Assembly: GCA_025359685.1 (NCBI GenBank)
Contig: JANYEY010000044.1
Location: 1-38,774, forward strand
Source: Sphingomonadaceae bacterium
Lineage (GTDB): Bacteria > Pseudomonadota > Alphaproteobacteria > Sphingomonadales > Sphingomonadaceae
DNA: 38,774 nt
Reading direction: 5' to 3'
In this document: in pieces, positions 8,777-15,794 of the stretch
How positions within the stretch are numbered: position 1 is the first letter of the stretch
Layout: the number at the start of each line of letters is the position of its first letter
The notes under the pieces: generated by a model
Database searches by the model: none
The model's input: the letters and a program-made list of their open reading frames with translations, nothing else
What the model was told of the DNA's origin: nothing
Program-made: the position numbers and the translations under genes

Positions 8777-9279
8777 CCAGCTGGGCGGCCTTGCTCCGCG
8801 CGGTCAACGTTGGCGGCACGGGCAAGCTGCCGATGGCCGAATTGAAGGCGCTGTGCGAGGAGCTGGGGCTGGCGCAGGTGCGAACCTACATCGCCAGTGG
8901 TAATGTGGTTTTCGCCAGTGACCGCAGCGAGGCTGACTTGCGCAGCAGCATCGAAGCGGCGTTGTTCGCCAGGTATGAAAAGAAGTTCGGCGTGCTGGTG
9001 CGCAGCGCGGCAGAACTGGCCAGGCTCGCCGCGCAAAACCCCTGGCCAGACCGGCCCGGCAACCGCGTGGTCGCAATCATTGTCGACGGGCCATTGACGC
9101 TGGACGGCGTGACCGGCCTGAGGGATGAGGTCATCGCGCTCGCCGCACGCGCGATCTATGTCGATTACCGCGACGGTATGGCGGATACGCGCCTGCGCAT
9201 TCCCTGCGCCAAGGCCGGAACCGCGCGCAACATGAACACGGTGCAGAAGCTGGCTGAGATGGCCGGGGATCTGCAATAA
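8773..9279 (+). CDS. DUF1697 family protein
   Basis: 168 residues from a GTG at 8773 that overlaps the phhB stop (GTGA). The opening [22 protein letters not shown], then [15 protein letters not shown], is the DUF1697 (PF08002) hallmark. The C-terminal [14 protein letters not shown] is equally typical. The family has two ferredoxin-like halves and no established biochemical function. The tight coupling to phhB suggests co-translation, but nothing in the sequence ties it to pterin chemistry. It ends 6 bp from the convergent SDR gene, with no terminator between. Confidence 0.92.
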   Translation: MTSWAALLRAVNVGGTGKLPMAELKALCEELGLAQVRTYIASGNVVFASDRSEADLRSSIEAALFARYEKKFGVLVRSAAELARLAAQNPWPDRPGNRVVAIIVDGPLTLDGVTGLRDEVIALAARAIYVDYRDGMADTRLRIPCAKAGTARNMNTVQKLAEMAGDLQ

Positions 9280-9285
9280 GGTCCT

Positions 9286-10092
9286 CTACCGCCCGCCCAG
9301 CGGCTGCCCACTGGCCTTGGTCATCTTCCTGAGCCGGCCCGGCATCCAGCGCGCGGCGAAGGCCAGGCGGTGGGCCGATTTGCCGACGCGGGTGTGCAAT
9401 GTGTCACTATGGACCGCCTTCCACGCCGCATCAGCAACATCGCTCACCGGGCTAATCTCCAGCCCCGCCTCGATCACCCGGCCACGAATATGCTCGTTGG
9501 TCTGCTGGTTGGGGTTCATGTCGATCAGCGGAGTGTCGATGAACCCAGGCATCAGGTCGGCGACCTTGATCTGGTCGGGCGCCCATTCGGCATCGAGGCA
9601 TTCAGTAATCGCGCGGACCCCGAACTTGGTCGCCGAATAGACCGAGGCCCCCGGCGTGCCGTAGATTCCCGCCGCGCTGGCGGTGTTGAGCAGGCACGAT
9701 CCCGGCGCGCTGGCCTTGAGCCACGGATGCGCCGCCTGTGCGCCGAACAGAACGCCTTTGAGGTTGATATCGAGACAGCGCTCGATTTCGCTCACGTTGT
9801 TTTCAATGAGGTTGCCGCCGAGCGGAATCCCGGCGTTGTTGAACACTACGTCGATTTTCCCGCCGCTCACCTTGGCGCAAGCGCTGAGAGCATCGTCCCA
9901 CGCCGCGCGGTCGCGCACGTCGAGCTTGTGGAGCGAACTCATCCCCGCCGGGATCATGCCGGCGGTTTCGCGCATCCCGCTTTCGTTGACGTCGGCCAGA
10001 CCGACGAACCAGCCCTGGCCGCCAAACTTGACCGCCACCGCACGGCCAATGCCCGATGCTCCGCCGGTGATGAAAATGGTCTTGTGTGACAT
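9286..10092 (-). CDS. Short-chain dehydrogenase/reductase
   Basis: 268-residue classical SDR oxidoreductase using NAD(P)H. The Rossmann glycine motif is TGGASGIG (9-16), NNAG is at 85-88, and the catalytic triad is Ser139 with Tyr152 and Lys156 (YSATK). Asp34 at the end of the second strand (GLADVNE) suggests NAD preference, an inference from the general rule. The C-terminal stretch RLAFAARWMPGRLRKMTKASG is basic, as in SDRs that act on lipophilic substrates. The start at 10092 is backed by AGAGGGG seven bases upstream. The substrate is unknown and no pathway neighbour helps. Confidence 0.9.
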   Translation of the reverse strand: MSHKTIFITGGASGIGRAVAVKFGGQGWFVGLADVNESGMRETAGMIPAGMSSLHKLDVRDRAAWDDALSACAKVSGGKIDVVFNNAGIPLGGNLIENNVSEIERCLDINLKGVLFGAQAAHPWLKASAPGSCLLNTASAAGIYGTPGASVYSATKFGVRAITECLDAEWAPDQIKVADLMPGFIDTPLIDMNPNQQTNEHIRGRVIEAGLEISPVSDVADAAWKAVHSDTLHTRVGKSAHRLAFAARWMPGRLRKMTKASGQPLGGR

Positions 10093-10137
10093 GCCGTTGC
10101 CCCTCTCGAATCGCACTTACACTTGTGTCAGCAGTGA

Positions 10138-10755
10138 TTACAGCGCTGGGTTGTTATAGCAATGCCAGGTAAAGATCGCCGCCGCGCCGCGATAGGGGCG
10201 CCATGCCTCGGCAAGCACGCGGATCTCTTTTTCCGATGGCCGCGCGTCGAGGTCGAGGATCTTGTGCAGTCCCGCTTGCACCGCAAGGTCGCCCGCGGGC
10301 CAGATGTCGCCGCGGCCTTCCGCGAACAGCAGATAGATCTCGGCCGACCAGCGCCCGATCCCCTTGATCAGCATGAGCTGCGCGATCGCTTCTTCGTCAT
10401 CGGCGGGCAGGTCCTCGAAATCGAGCGCGCCGGTGGCGACCAGTTCGCACAAGCTGCGCATGTAGCCCTGCTTCTGCCGCGACAGGCCGCAGGCGCGCAG
10501 GGTATCGAAATCGGCGGCGAGGATTTTCTCGACCGCCAGCTCTTCTCCGGCGAATTCTTCGAATTTGCGCCACATCGATGCTGCGGCGGCAACGCTGACT
10601 TGCTGGCCGACGATGGTCCGCATCAAGGTGCCATAGCCGCGCGGGCGAATCCGCGGTTCGGGATAGCCGGCCACTTTCAGCGCGCGCGCGAAGGCAGGCT
10701 CAATCTTGCCCAGCGCATCAAGGTTGCTCTGCATCTGCTCTGCGCTGATTCCCAT
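10138..10755 (-). CDS. DNA-3-methyladenine glycosylase, AlkA-type (HhH-GPD)
   Basis: Base-excision repair enzyme that removes alkylated purines. About 205 residues from the ATG at 10755 (GGACGGAAC ribosome site); a start ten codons upstream is possible. The helix-hairpin-helix is LMLIKGIGRWSAEIYLLF (128-145), and the catalytic aspartate is Asp156 in WPAGDLAVQ. It lacks the N-terminal TBP-like domain of E. coli AlkA (282 residues), as do the compact Mag/AlkA enzymes common in alphaproteobacteria. It is divergent from the ferredoxin gene. No ada-type regulator is nearby. Confidence 0.92.
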   Translation of the reverse strand: MGISAEQMQSNLDALGKIEPAFARALKVAGYPEPRIRPRGYGTLMRTIVGQQVSVAAAASMWRKFEEFAGEELAVEKILAADFDTLRACGLSRQKQGYMRSLCELVATGALDFEDLPADDEEAIAQLMLIKGIGRWSAEIYLLFAEGRGDIWPAGDLAVQAGLHKILDLDARPSEKEIRVLAEAWRPYRGAAAIFTWHCYNNPAL

Positions 10756-10841
10756 GTTCCGTCCCGCTTGCCAAAGTTTAGCCAAGCGATTAGCAGCCCC
10801 GCGAAAGCCCGAACAGGCGTGAATTGCAAAGGACTGTGCAG

Positions 10842-11159
10842 ATGCCGAAGCTCGTTGTGGTCAATCGCGCCGGTGAAGAGAAAGAAGTCGACGCGGCCAG
10901 CGGCGTTTCGGTGATGGAAGCGATCCGCGACAACGGCTTTGACGAGCTGCTCGCGCTGTGTGGCGGCTGCTGCTCTTGCGCCACCTGTCACGTCTATGTC
11001 GATCCCGCGTTTACCGACAAGGTCACCCCGCTGAGCGAGGACGAAAACGACCTGCTCGATTCGACCGATCACCGCCAGGACGATTCGCGCCTGTCGTGCC
11101 AGCTGCAGATGAGCGACGACTTGAGCGGCCTCAAGGTTACGATCGCGCCCGAGGATTGA
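10842..11159 (+). CDS. 2Fe-2S ferredoxin, adrenodoxin type
   Basis: 105-residue electron carrier of the ferredoxin VI/adrenodoxin family, likely donating electrons to a cytochrome P450 or a biosynthetic oxidase. Cluster ligands are Cys40, Cys46, Cys49 and Cys86 (C-x5-C-x2-C ... C). Two further cysteines, 43 and 44, lie inside the binding loop ([11 protein letters not shown]). The start at 10842 follows AAAGGA ten bases upstream; an in-frame TTG at 10824 lies ahead of that site and is rejected. It lacks the isc gene context, so an Fdx role in Fe-S assembly is not supported. It is followed at once by the inverted-repeat element. Confidence 0.93.
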   Translation: MPKLVVVNRAGEEKEVDAASGVSVMEAIRDNGFDELLALCGGCCSCATCHVYVDPAFTDKVTPLSEDENDLLDSTDHRQDDSRLSCQLQMSDDLSGLKVTIAPED

Positions 11160-11167
11160 TCCTCCCA

Positions 11168-11320
11168 GATCCTCTCCGTTTTGCGTAGCCAAATGGGGAG
11201 GTGGCAGTCGCTTCTGCGACTGACGGAGGGGTATCTGGGCGGGCCTAGAGGCCCCTCCGTCTGGCCCTGCGAGCCAGCCACCTCCCCATTTGTGGCATTC
11301 GCCAAAAATGGAGAGGATCT
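11168..11320. repeat. 153-bp imperfect inverted-repeat element (palindromic intergenic repeat)
   Basis: The outer ends are inverted copies: AGATCCTCTCC at 11168-11178 and its complement at 11310-11320. Further matching blocks are CAAATGGGGAGGTGGC (11191-11206, mirrored at 11279-11293) and GACGGAGGGG with its complement near 11254-11262. Each arm carries its own hairpin: CAGTCGC-TTCT-GCGACTG at 11206-11223, and CTGGC/GCCAG at 11262-11278. The transcript could fold into one long cruciform-like structure. This looks like the non-coding palindromic repeats scattered between sphingomonad genes. It may also act as a bidirectional terminator after the ferredoxin gene. No ORF or transposase is inside. 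Confidence 0.8.
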
Positions 11321-11399
11321 TCGACCTGCAAATCCGCCTTGCTGCTGACAAAGCGCATTTGCGTTGCGCTTGGCCCTGGCGCTCCCTAACTTTCGCAGC

Positions 11400-12401
11400 A
11401 TGACCGGAACCCGCTCCTCATCGCTCGACCTTATCGGCAACACCCCGCTGGTCCTGCTTCAGGGGCCGAGCGAGGCGGCGGGCTGCGAGATCTGGGGCAA
11501 GTGCGAATTCGCCAACCCCGGTGCCTCGGTCAAGGACCGGGCGGCGCTGTGGATCGTGCGCGATGCTGAGGACAAGGGCCTGCTCAAAGCGGGCGGAACG
11601 ATTGTCGAGGGGACTGCCGGGAACACCGGGATCGGGCTGGCGCTGGTCGCCAATGCGCTCGGCTACAAGACCGTGATTGTCATGCCCGAGAACCAGTCCA
11701 AGGAGAAGATGGACACCCTGCGCGCGCTGGGCGCGGAGCTGGTGCTGGTGCCGCCGGCGCCGTTTCCCAACCCTGGACACTTCGTCCACACCTCGCGGCG
11801 CCTCGCCGAGGAGACCGCAGGCGCGGTCTGGGCCAACCAGTTCGACAATGTCGCCAACCGCAAGGCCCACATCGAAAGCACCGCGCCCGAAATTTGGGAG
11901 CAGATGGACGGCCGGATCGATGGCTTCACCTGCGCCGCCGGGACCGGCGGAACGATTGCCGGGGTCGGGCTGGGGCTCAAGGCGTTTGACGACAACATCC
12001 GCATCGCGCTGACCGATCCGCACGGCGCGGCACTGTACAACTATTATGCCTGCGGCGAGCTGCGCTCCGAGGGCAGTTCGGTCGCCGAAGGGATCGGGCA
12101 GGGGCGGATCACTGCCAACCTCGAAGGCGCGCCGATCGATACCCAGTTCCGCGTGTCGGACGAAGAAGGCATCGAATGGGTCGGGCGGCTCTTGTCCGAA
12201 GAGGGACTGTGCCTGGGCCTGTCATCGGGGATCAACGTCGCCGGCGCGGTGGCGCTGGGGCAGCAGCTAGTGGCCGAAGGGCGCGAGGACGCGAGGGTCG
12301 CGACGATCCTGTGCGACACCGGCTTTCGCTATCTCTCCAGCCTGTACAATGCCGAATGGCTGCGCGCCAAGGGACTGCCGGTCTTCCCTTGGCTCGCCTG
12401 A
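11400..12401 (+). CDS. cysK: Cysteine synthase A (O-acetylserine sulfhydrylase)
   Basis: PLP enzyme that makes cysteine from O-acetylserine and sulfide. 333 residues from the ATG at 11400. The PLP lysine is Lys45 in NPGASVKDRA. The substrate loop is GTAGNTG (71-77), the glycine-rich phosphate loop is AGTGGTIAG, and a C-terminal LGLSSGINVAGA holds the pyridine-N serine. The beginning SLDLIGNTPLVLL is typical. An upstream in-frame start at 11364 adds residues that do not resemble the family. No cysE or sulfate genes are next to it, and the ribosome site is poor. CysM or a cystathionine-beta-synthase-like activity cannot be fully excluded without alignment. Confidence 0.88.
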   Translation: MTGTRSSSLDLIGNTPLVLLQGPSEAAGCEIWGKCEFANPGASVKDRAALWIVRDAEDKGLLKAGGTIVEGTAGNTGIGLALVANALGYKTVIVMPENQSKEKMDTLRALGAELVLVPPAPFPNPGHFVHTSRRLAEETAGAVWANQFDNVANRKAHIESTAPEIWEQMDGRIDGFTCAAGTGGTIAGVGLGLKAFDDNIRIALTDPHGAALYNYYACGELRSEGSSVAEGIGQGRITANLEGAPIDTQFRVSDEEGIEWVGRLLSEEGLCLGLSSGINVAGAVALGQQLVAEGREDARVATILCDTGFRYLSSLYNAEWLRAKGLPVFPWLA

Positions 12402-12421
12402 TCGGCTAAGCTCGGTTCAAG

Positions 12422-12772
12422 ATGGCAACACAACCGCCACATCGGGTACTGCAACCACTGGTCACGCCGCAGCACTATGCGCCGCCGAGCGCGCGCGAAC
12501 TGCGCGCGCAAGCTGTGCAGCGGCTGCAGTCGGGCCTGTTCGGCATCGCTGCCATCGTGCTGGTGGTGGGCCTTGCCAATATCATCAACGATCGTGCCCG
12601 GCAGGCCGATGCTTCTGCCCGCCCGCAAACTTCGGCCAGCAGTTCGAACAGTGTGGGGCCAAGCGATCCGCTGGCCGATATCGGCGTGGTCCCCTCGCAG
12701 CAAGCCGAAAGCGCGCCGCGCGCCAAGCCTTCAACCAGTACCGCCCCCGTTCCCGCTGGAGCTCCGCATTAA
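12422..12772 (+). CDS. Hypothetical single-pass membrane protein
   Basis: 116 residues, not recognised. It has a cytoplasmic N-terminus of about 38 residues rich in Arg/Gln/Pro. One transmembrane helix (about 39-56, LFGIAAIVLVVGLANII) is followed by a low-complexity Ser/Ala/Pro tail with no globular domain. Codon use is like its neighbours, so it is probably a real gene. Its stop overlaps the proposed ATT start of the DUF4350 gene, so the pair seems translationally coupled and may form a membrane complex. The ribosome site is weak. The gene lies 20 bp after cysK. Confidence 0.7.
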   Translation: MATQPPHRVLQPLVTPQHYAPPSARELRAQAVQRLQSGLFGIAAIVLVVGLANIINDRARQADASARPQTSASSSNSVGPSDPLADIGVVPSQQAESAPRAKPSTSTAPVPAGAPH

Positions 12773-13508
12773 GCGCAGCCCGGTTCGGCTGGTCCTGATC
12801 GGTGTGCTGATCGCGCTCGCCGCGATCGGATGGCTCAGCCTGCATCGCACTCCGCAACCGCAGCAACCGATCGGCCTGTTTACTGCGTTGCCAATCTGGC
12901 TGGGCCACACCGCGATCGATGACGAATTGCAACCGGATGCGCGGCCGCACTGGGCCAGAGCCGAACTGCAGCGCTATGGCACCGTGGTGCCGCTCGACAC
13001 GCTGGACGCGGCGGGCGGGAGCGATCCGCTGCGCGGCGTCACCCGTTTGATCGTCGCTCAGCCGCGCGTGCTCACCCCGGCAGAGAACGTCGCACTCGAT
13101 AACTGGGTGCGCGGCGGCGGGCATCTGCTGCTGATTATCGATCCTGCCTATACCGAGGAAACGCCGTTTGCGCTGGGCGATCCGCGGCGGCCGCCAGCGC
13201 AGGCGATGCTATCGCCGATCCTGACGCGGTGGGGGCTGGAATTGCAATTCGATCCCGCGCAGCCGATGGAATTGCGCCTGCAAGACGTGATGGGGGCGCA
13301 GGTTCCCACGGTGCTTGCCGGGACCTTTGCGACTCGCGGGCAGGGCAATTGCCGGCTGTGGGGAGGCGGCATCGCGGTGACCTGCGCGATCGGCAAGGGG
13401 CGGATACTGGCGCTGGCCGATGCCGCCCTGCTCGAGCGCGACGATCCCGATGGTGCGGGCGCAAAGGCGTTTTCCGCACTACTCGACAGCGCTTTCGCCG
13501 CCAACTGA
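12768..13508 (+). CDS. DUF4350-type membrane-anchored protein, probable ATT start
   Basis: About 246 residues: an N-terminal transmembrane helix (about residues 6-22, VRLVLIGVLIALAAIGWL), then a periplasmic domain. That domain has RLIVAQPRVLTPAENVALDNWVRGGGHLLLIIDP and GDPRRPPAQAML, as in DUF4350/GldG-like proteins. Those are related to auxiliary subunits of ABC systems and often stand next to MoxR/DUF58 genes, which are absent here. The reading frame has no ATG, GTG or TTG at a sensible place ahead of the helix. ATT at 12768 has GGAG six bases upstream and overlaps the previous stop (ATTAA), making it the best start. The function is unknown. It is the last gene before the dcw leader. Confidence 0.72.
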   Translation: MKRSPVRLVLIGVLIALAAIGWLSLHRTPQPQQPIGLFTALPIWLGHTAIDDELQPDARPHWARAELQRYGTVVPLDTLDAAGGSDPLRGVTRLIVAQPRVLTPAENVALDNWVRGGGHLLLIIDPAYTEETPFALGDPRRPPAQAMLSPILTRWGLELQFDPAQPMELRLQDVMGAQVPTVLAGTFATRGQGNCRLWGGGIAVTCAIGKGRILALADAALLERDDPDGAGAKAFSALLDSAFAAN

Positions 13509-13816
13509 ACCGCCAAAGCCGGGCGACTCCGGGGAAATTGCGGGATCGCCTCAGGCCGATTCGCGAATTCCCCCGTAAATCATTGAATTCACAGTTGGAA
13601 CATAACCAAAACATCGAAGCAGCTGGCTTGGGAAAGCGCTCAACAGAAATCGAGTTTTCAACAGCTTACCGTCTATTCCCGTAAAATCCCGCAAATTTCC
13701 CTTCCATCCCTGCAAAAGCAGGGTTAATGAACCGTTTCATCGACATGCAGGTTTGCCGAGGACCCTGGTGAGGGTCGCCCCGGACGCGTTCGCGCGGGCG
13801 GGGAGGGAGAGCCTTT
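13509..13816 (+). promoter_or_regulatory. mraZ/dcw leader with repeated GGGA/TCCC boxes and hairpins
   Basis: A 308-bp gap with no credible gene. Plus-strand GGGA boxes at 13532 and 13542 are 10 bp apart (GGGAAATTGCGGGA). TCCC boxes occur on the same strand at 13677, 13687, 13698 and 13707, at 9-11 bp spacing. The two groups are inverted copies of one motif: the complement of 13687-13701 reads GGGAAATTTGCGGGA. A further attccc-GTAAA-type match is at 13567-13580. Perfect hairpins lie at 13708-13723 (CCCTGC-AAAA-GCAGGG) and 13761-13776 (GACCC/GGGTC). In E. coli, MraZ binds TGGG repeats at 10-bp phase upstream of its own gene; by analogy these are candidate MraZ operators. The exact promoter was not identified. 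Confidence 0.6.
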
Positions 13817-14356
13817 TTGGGGAAGCCGGGCCACCGGCAAGACGGGGACTACGTGGAGGCGGGCAAGCCGATCACATACAGTGGCCAAGGCTTTTCGCTA
13901 CTCGGCGAAAAGGGCCGCTTCGTGCTGCCCCCGGACTTGCGCAAGGCGGTCCGCGAGAGCGGCAACGGTGAGCGCCTGCTGTGCCTTGCCAAGCATCCGC
14001 GTTGGAAATGCCTGACCGGTTTTGGCCTCAGCCGCGCCGACCAGTTCGAGGCTGAGCTCGACCGCGAAGAAGAAATCGCGCTCGAGCGCCAGCAAGACTT
14101 CGATCGCGATCTGCGCGCCCAGCAGCTTTACGGCTTCGCGCGGGTGCTGTTTGACGACAGTGGCCGGTTCGTTTTGCCCGAACGCTATTTCAAACTTGGC
14201 GGGCTGACCGATCGGGTTTTTTACCAAGGCGGCGGTAAGATGTTCACGCTGTGGAACCCCGCCGAACTCGCCAAGATGGGCGCCGGCTGGGAAGACGCGC
14301 AGGAAGCCTGCGCCGATCTTGAAGCCCAGGCCATGGCCGGGAAGGAACGCAAGTGA
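13817..14356 (+). CDS. mraZ: Transcriptional regulator MraZ
   Basis: DNA-binding regulator of the dcw cluster and first gene of the operon. Up to 179 residues from a TTG at 13817, which has a very strong GGGAGGGAGA ribosome site six bases upstream. A GTG at 13853 with weaker GGGGA would match the N-terminus of homologues more closely. Two SpoVT/AbrB-like repeats are seen: [18 protein letters not shown] (28-45) and [18 protein letters not shown]. The second has the DxxxR motif intact (113-117). In the first the aspartate position is a glycine (G30-EKG-R34). The C-terminal tail is longer than in E. coli MraZ (152 residues). The stop overlaps the rsmH GTG (GTGA). Confidence 0.9.
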   Translation: MGKPGHRQDGDYVEAGKPITYSGQGFSLLGEKGRFVLPPDLRKAVRESGNGERLLCLAKHPRWKCLTGFGLSRADQFEAELDREEEIALERQQDFDRDLRAQQLYGFARVLFDDSGRFVLPERYFKLGGLTDRVFYQGGGKMFTLWNPAELAKMGAGWEDAQEACADLEAQAMAGKERK

Positions 14357-15303
14357 CTTCTCGGCCGCACACTCCGGTGCTGCTCGATGAAGTGCTTGAT
14401 GCGCTGCAGCCGCTTGACGGCGCGGTGATCGTCGATGCGACTTTCGGCGCCGGCGGATACACCCGCAAGTTGCTCGATGCCGGGGCGAGCGTCCACGCTT
14501 TCGACCGCGATCCCGATGCGATCGCTGCCGGGCAAGGGTGGGCCGAGGCTGCGGAATGCCCTCCGCGCCTCGTGCTCCACCCGCGCCGTTTTTCCGAGAT
14601 GGTTGATGCTTTGAGCGCCGCCGGGGTCGCGCAGGTCGACGGCGTGGTGATGGACATCGGCGTCTCCTCGATGCAGCTCGACCAGGCACAGCGCGGCTTC
14701 GCCTTTTCGCTCGAAGGCCCGCTCGACATGCGCATGGGGCAGGACGGGCCGAGCGCGGCCGACTTCCTCAACACGGCGGGCGAGGGCGATATCGCCGACG
14801 TGCTCTATACCTATGGCGAGGAGCGCCAGTCGCGCCGCGTTGCCCGCGCGATCGTGGCTGCGCGGCCGCTTGAAACCACCGGGCAGCTTGCCGGGGTGGT
14901 GCGCAAGGCGCTGGGTTACCATGCAGGCGCGCCCAAGGACCCGGCGACGCGCAGCTTCCAGGCGATCCGGATTCACGTGAATGCTGAGCTCGATGAACTG
15001 ACGGCCGGGCTGGGCGCCGCCGAAACCCTGCTGCGGCCCGGTGGGCGGCTCGCCGTGGTCAGCTTCCACAGCCTCGAAGACCGGATCGTGAAGCAATTCC
15101 TGCGTGAAGCCGCCGGGGCAGTAGCCAATGCCTCGCGCCACATGCCACAGAGCGCACCCGCCGCCGCGCCGACTTTTGCCGCCCTGTCCAAGGCGATCCG
15201 TCCGTCCGCTGCCGAGCTTGACCGCAATCCGCGCGCGCGTTCGGCCACCCTGCGCGCTGCTACCCGTACCGAGACTGCCCCGCGTCACAGGAGGGCTGCA
15301 TGA
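14353..15303 (+). CDS. rsmH: 16S rRNA (cytosine(1402)-N4)-methyltransferase
   Basis: Methylates N4 of C1402 in the 16S rRNA P site using S-adenosylmethionine. 316 residues, normal length. It begins [13 protein letters not shown], the family signature. SAM motif I is FGAGGYT (31-37), followed by FDRDPDAI (50-57). Also visible are [22 protein letters not shown] and the late [16 protein letters not shown]. The start is a GTG overlapping the mraZ stop by 4 bp. The enzyme has no wall role but is a fixed second gene of dcw clusters. Confidence 0.97.
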   Translation: MTSRPHTPVLLDEVLDALQPLDGAVIVDATFGAGGYTRKLLDAGASVHAFDRDPDAIAAGQGWAEAAECPPRLVLHPRRFSEMVDALSAAGVAQVDGVVMDIGVSSMQLDQAQRGFAFSLEGPLDMRMGQDGPSAADFLNTAGEGDIADVLYTYGEERQSRRVARAIVAARPLETTGQLAGVVRKALGYHAGAPKDPATRSFQAIRIHVNAELDELTAGLGAAETLLRPGGRLAVVSFHSLEDRIVKQFLREAAGAVANASRHMPQSAPAAAPTFAALSKAIRPSAAELDRNPRARSATLRAATRTETAPRHRRAA

Positions 15304-15794
15304 ACCTCACCCAGGATCGCCTGCGCCAGGTCGGCTGGTTTGCTGTCTTGCTCACCTGTTTCACCTTGACCGTGATCCTGACCTTCAAGGTCAACGCGGT
15401 GAAGAGCCAGGTGCGCCTCGCCGAACGCCAGATTGCAGCGACCAGGCAGCAGAAGCTGTTCCTCGAAACCGAATTCGAGGCGCGCGCCAGCCAGCAGCAG
15501 TTGAAGTCACTCAACGATGTCGATTTCGGTTATCAGGCGCCGACTGCGGGCCAATATCTCGAAGGCGAGCGCCAGCTTGCCGCGCTGGGCAAGCCGCGCG
15601 GGGCGGGTGCGCCGAGCCCGATCCGGGTGGCGAGCGCAGGCGACGATACGTCCGTGCCGGCGATGGTCTCGCCGCTGACTGGCAAAGCGATGGCGGCCGA
15701 ATTGCCGAAGAACGGCAAGACTAAAGCTACCACCGCCGCCAACCTGGGTGACCGACTGAGCCACGTCGAAGACCGCGGGAGCCGCAGCGAATGA
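15300..15794 (+). CDS. ftsL: Cell division protein FtsL-like
   Basis: A 164-residue bitopic membrane protein between rsmH and ftsI, the invariant position of FtsL. It has a short cytoplasmic N-terminus, one helix (about 14-31, [18 protein letters not shown]), then a leucine/alanine-rich coiled coil (about 32-72, [20 protein letters not shown]). A low-complexity tail is longer than in E. coli FtsL (121 residues). FtsL normally pairs with FtsB through the coiled coil to form the FtsQLB activator of FtsWI. FtsL is so divergent that the call rests on topology and place. The overlaps are ATGA on both sides. Confidence 0.88.
   Translation: MNLTQDRLRQVGWFAVLLTCFTLTVILTFKVNAVKSQVRLAERQIAATRQQKLFLETEFEARASQQQLKSLNDVDFGYQAPTAGQYLEGERQLAALGKPRGAGAPSPIRVASAGDDTSVPAMVSPLTGKAMAAELPKNGKTKATTAANLGDRLSHVEDRGSRSE

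Noticed and set aside
12477..12767. Upstream part of the DUF4350 frame beginning at 12477
   Set aside because: Arg/Cys-rich shadow of the 116-residue gene in another frame; similarity to DUF4350 proteins begins only at the membrane helix.
13722..13733. GGTTAATGAACC as a CtrA site upstream of mraZ
   Set aside because: Only a half TTAA motif is present; the second half at the required spacing is TTTC, so the match is too weak.
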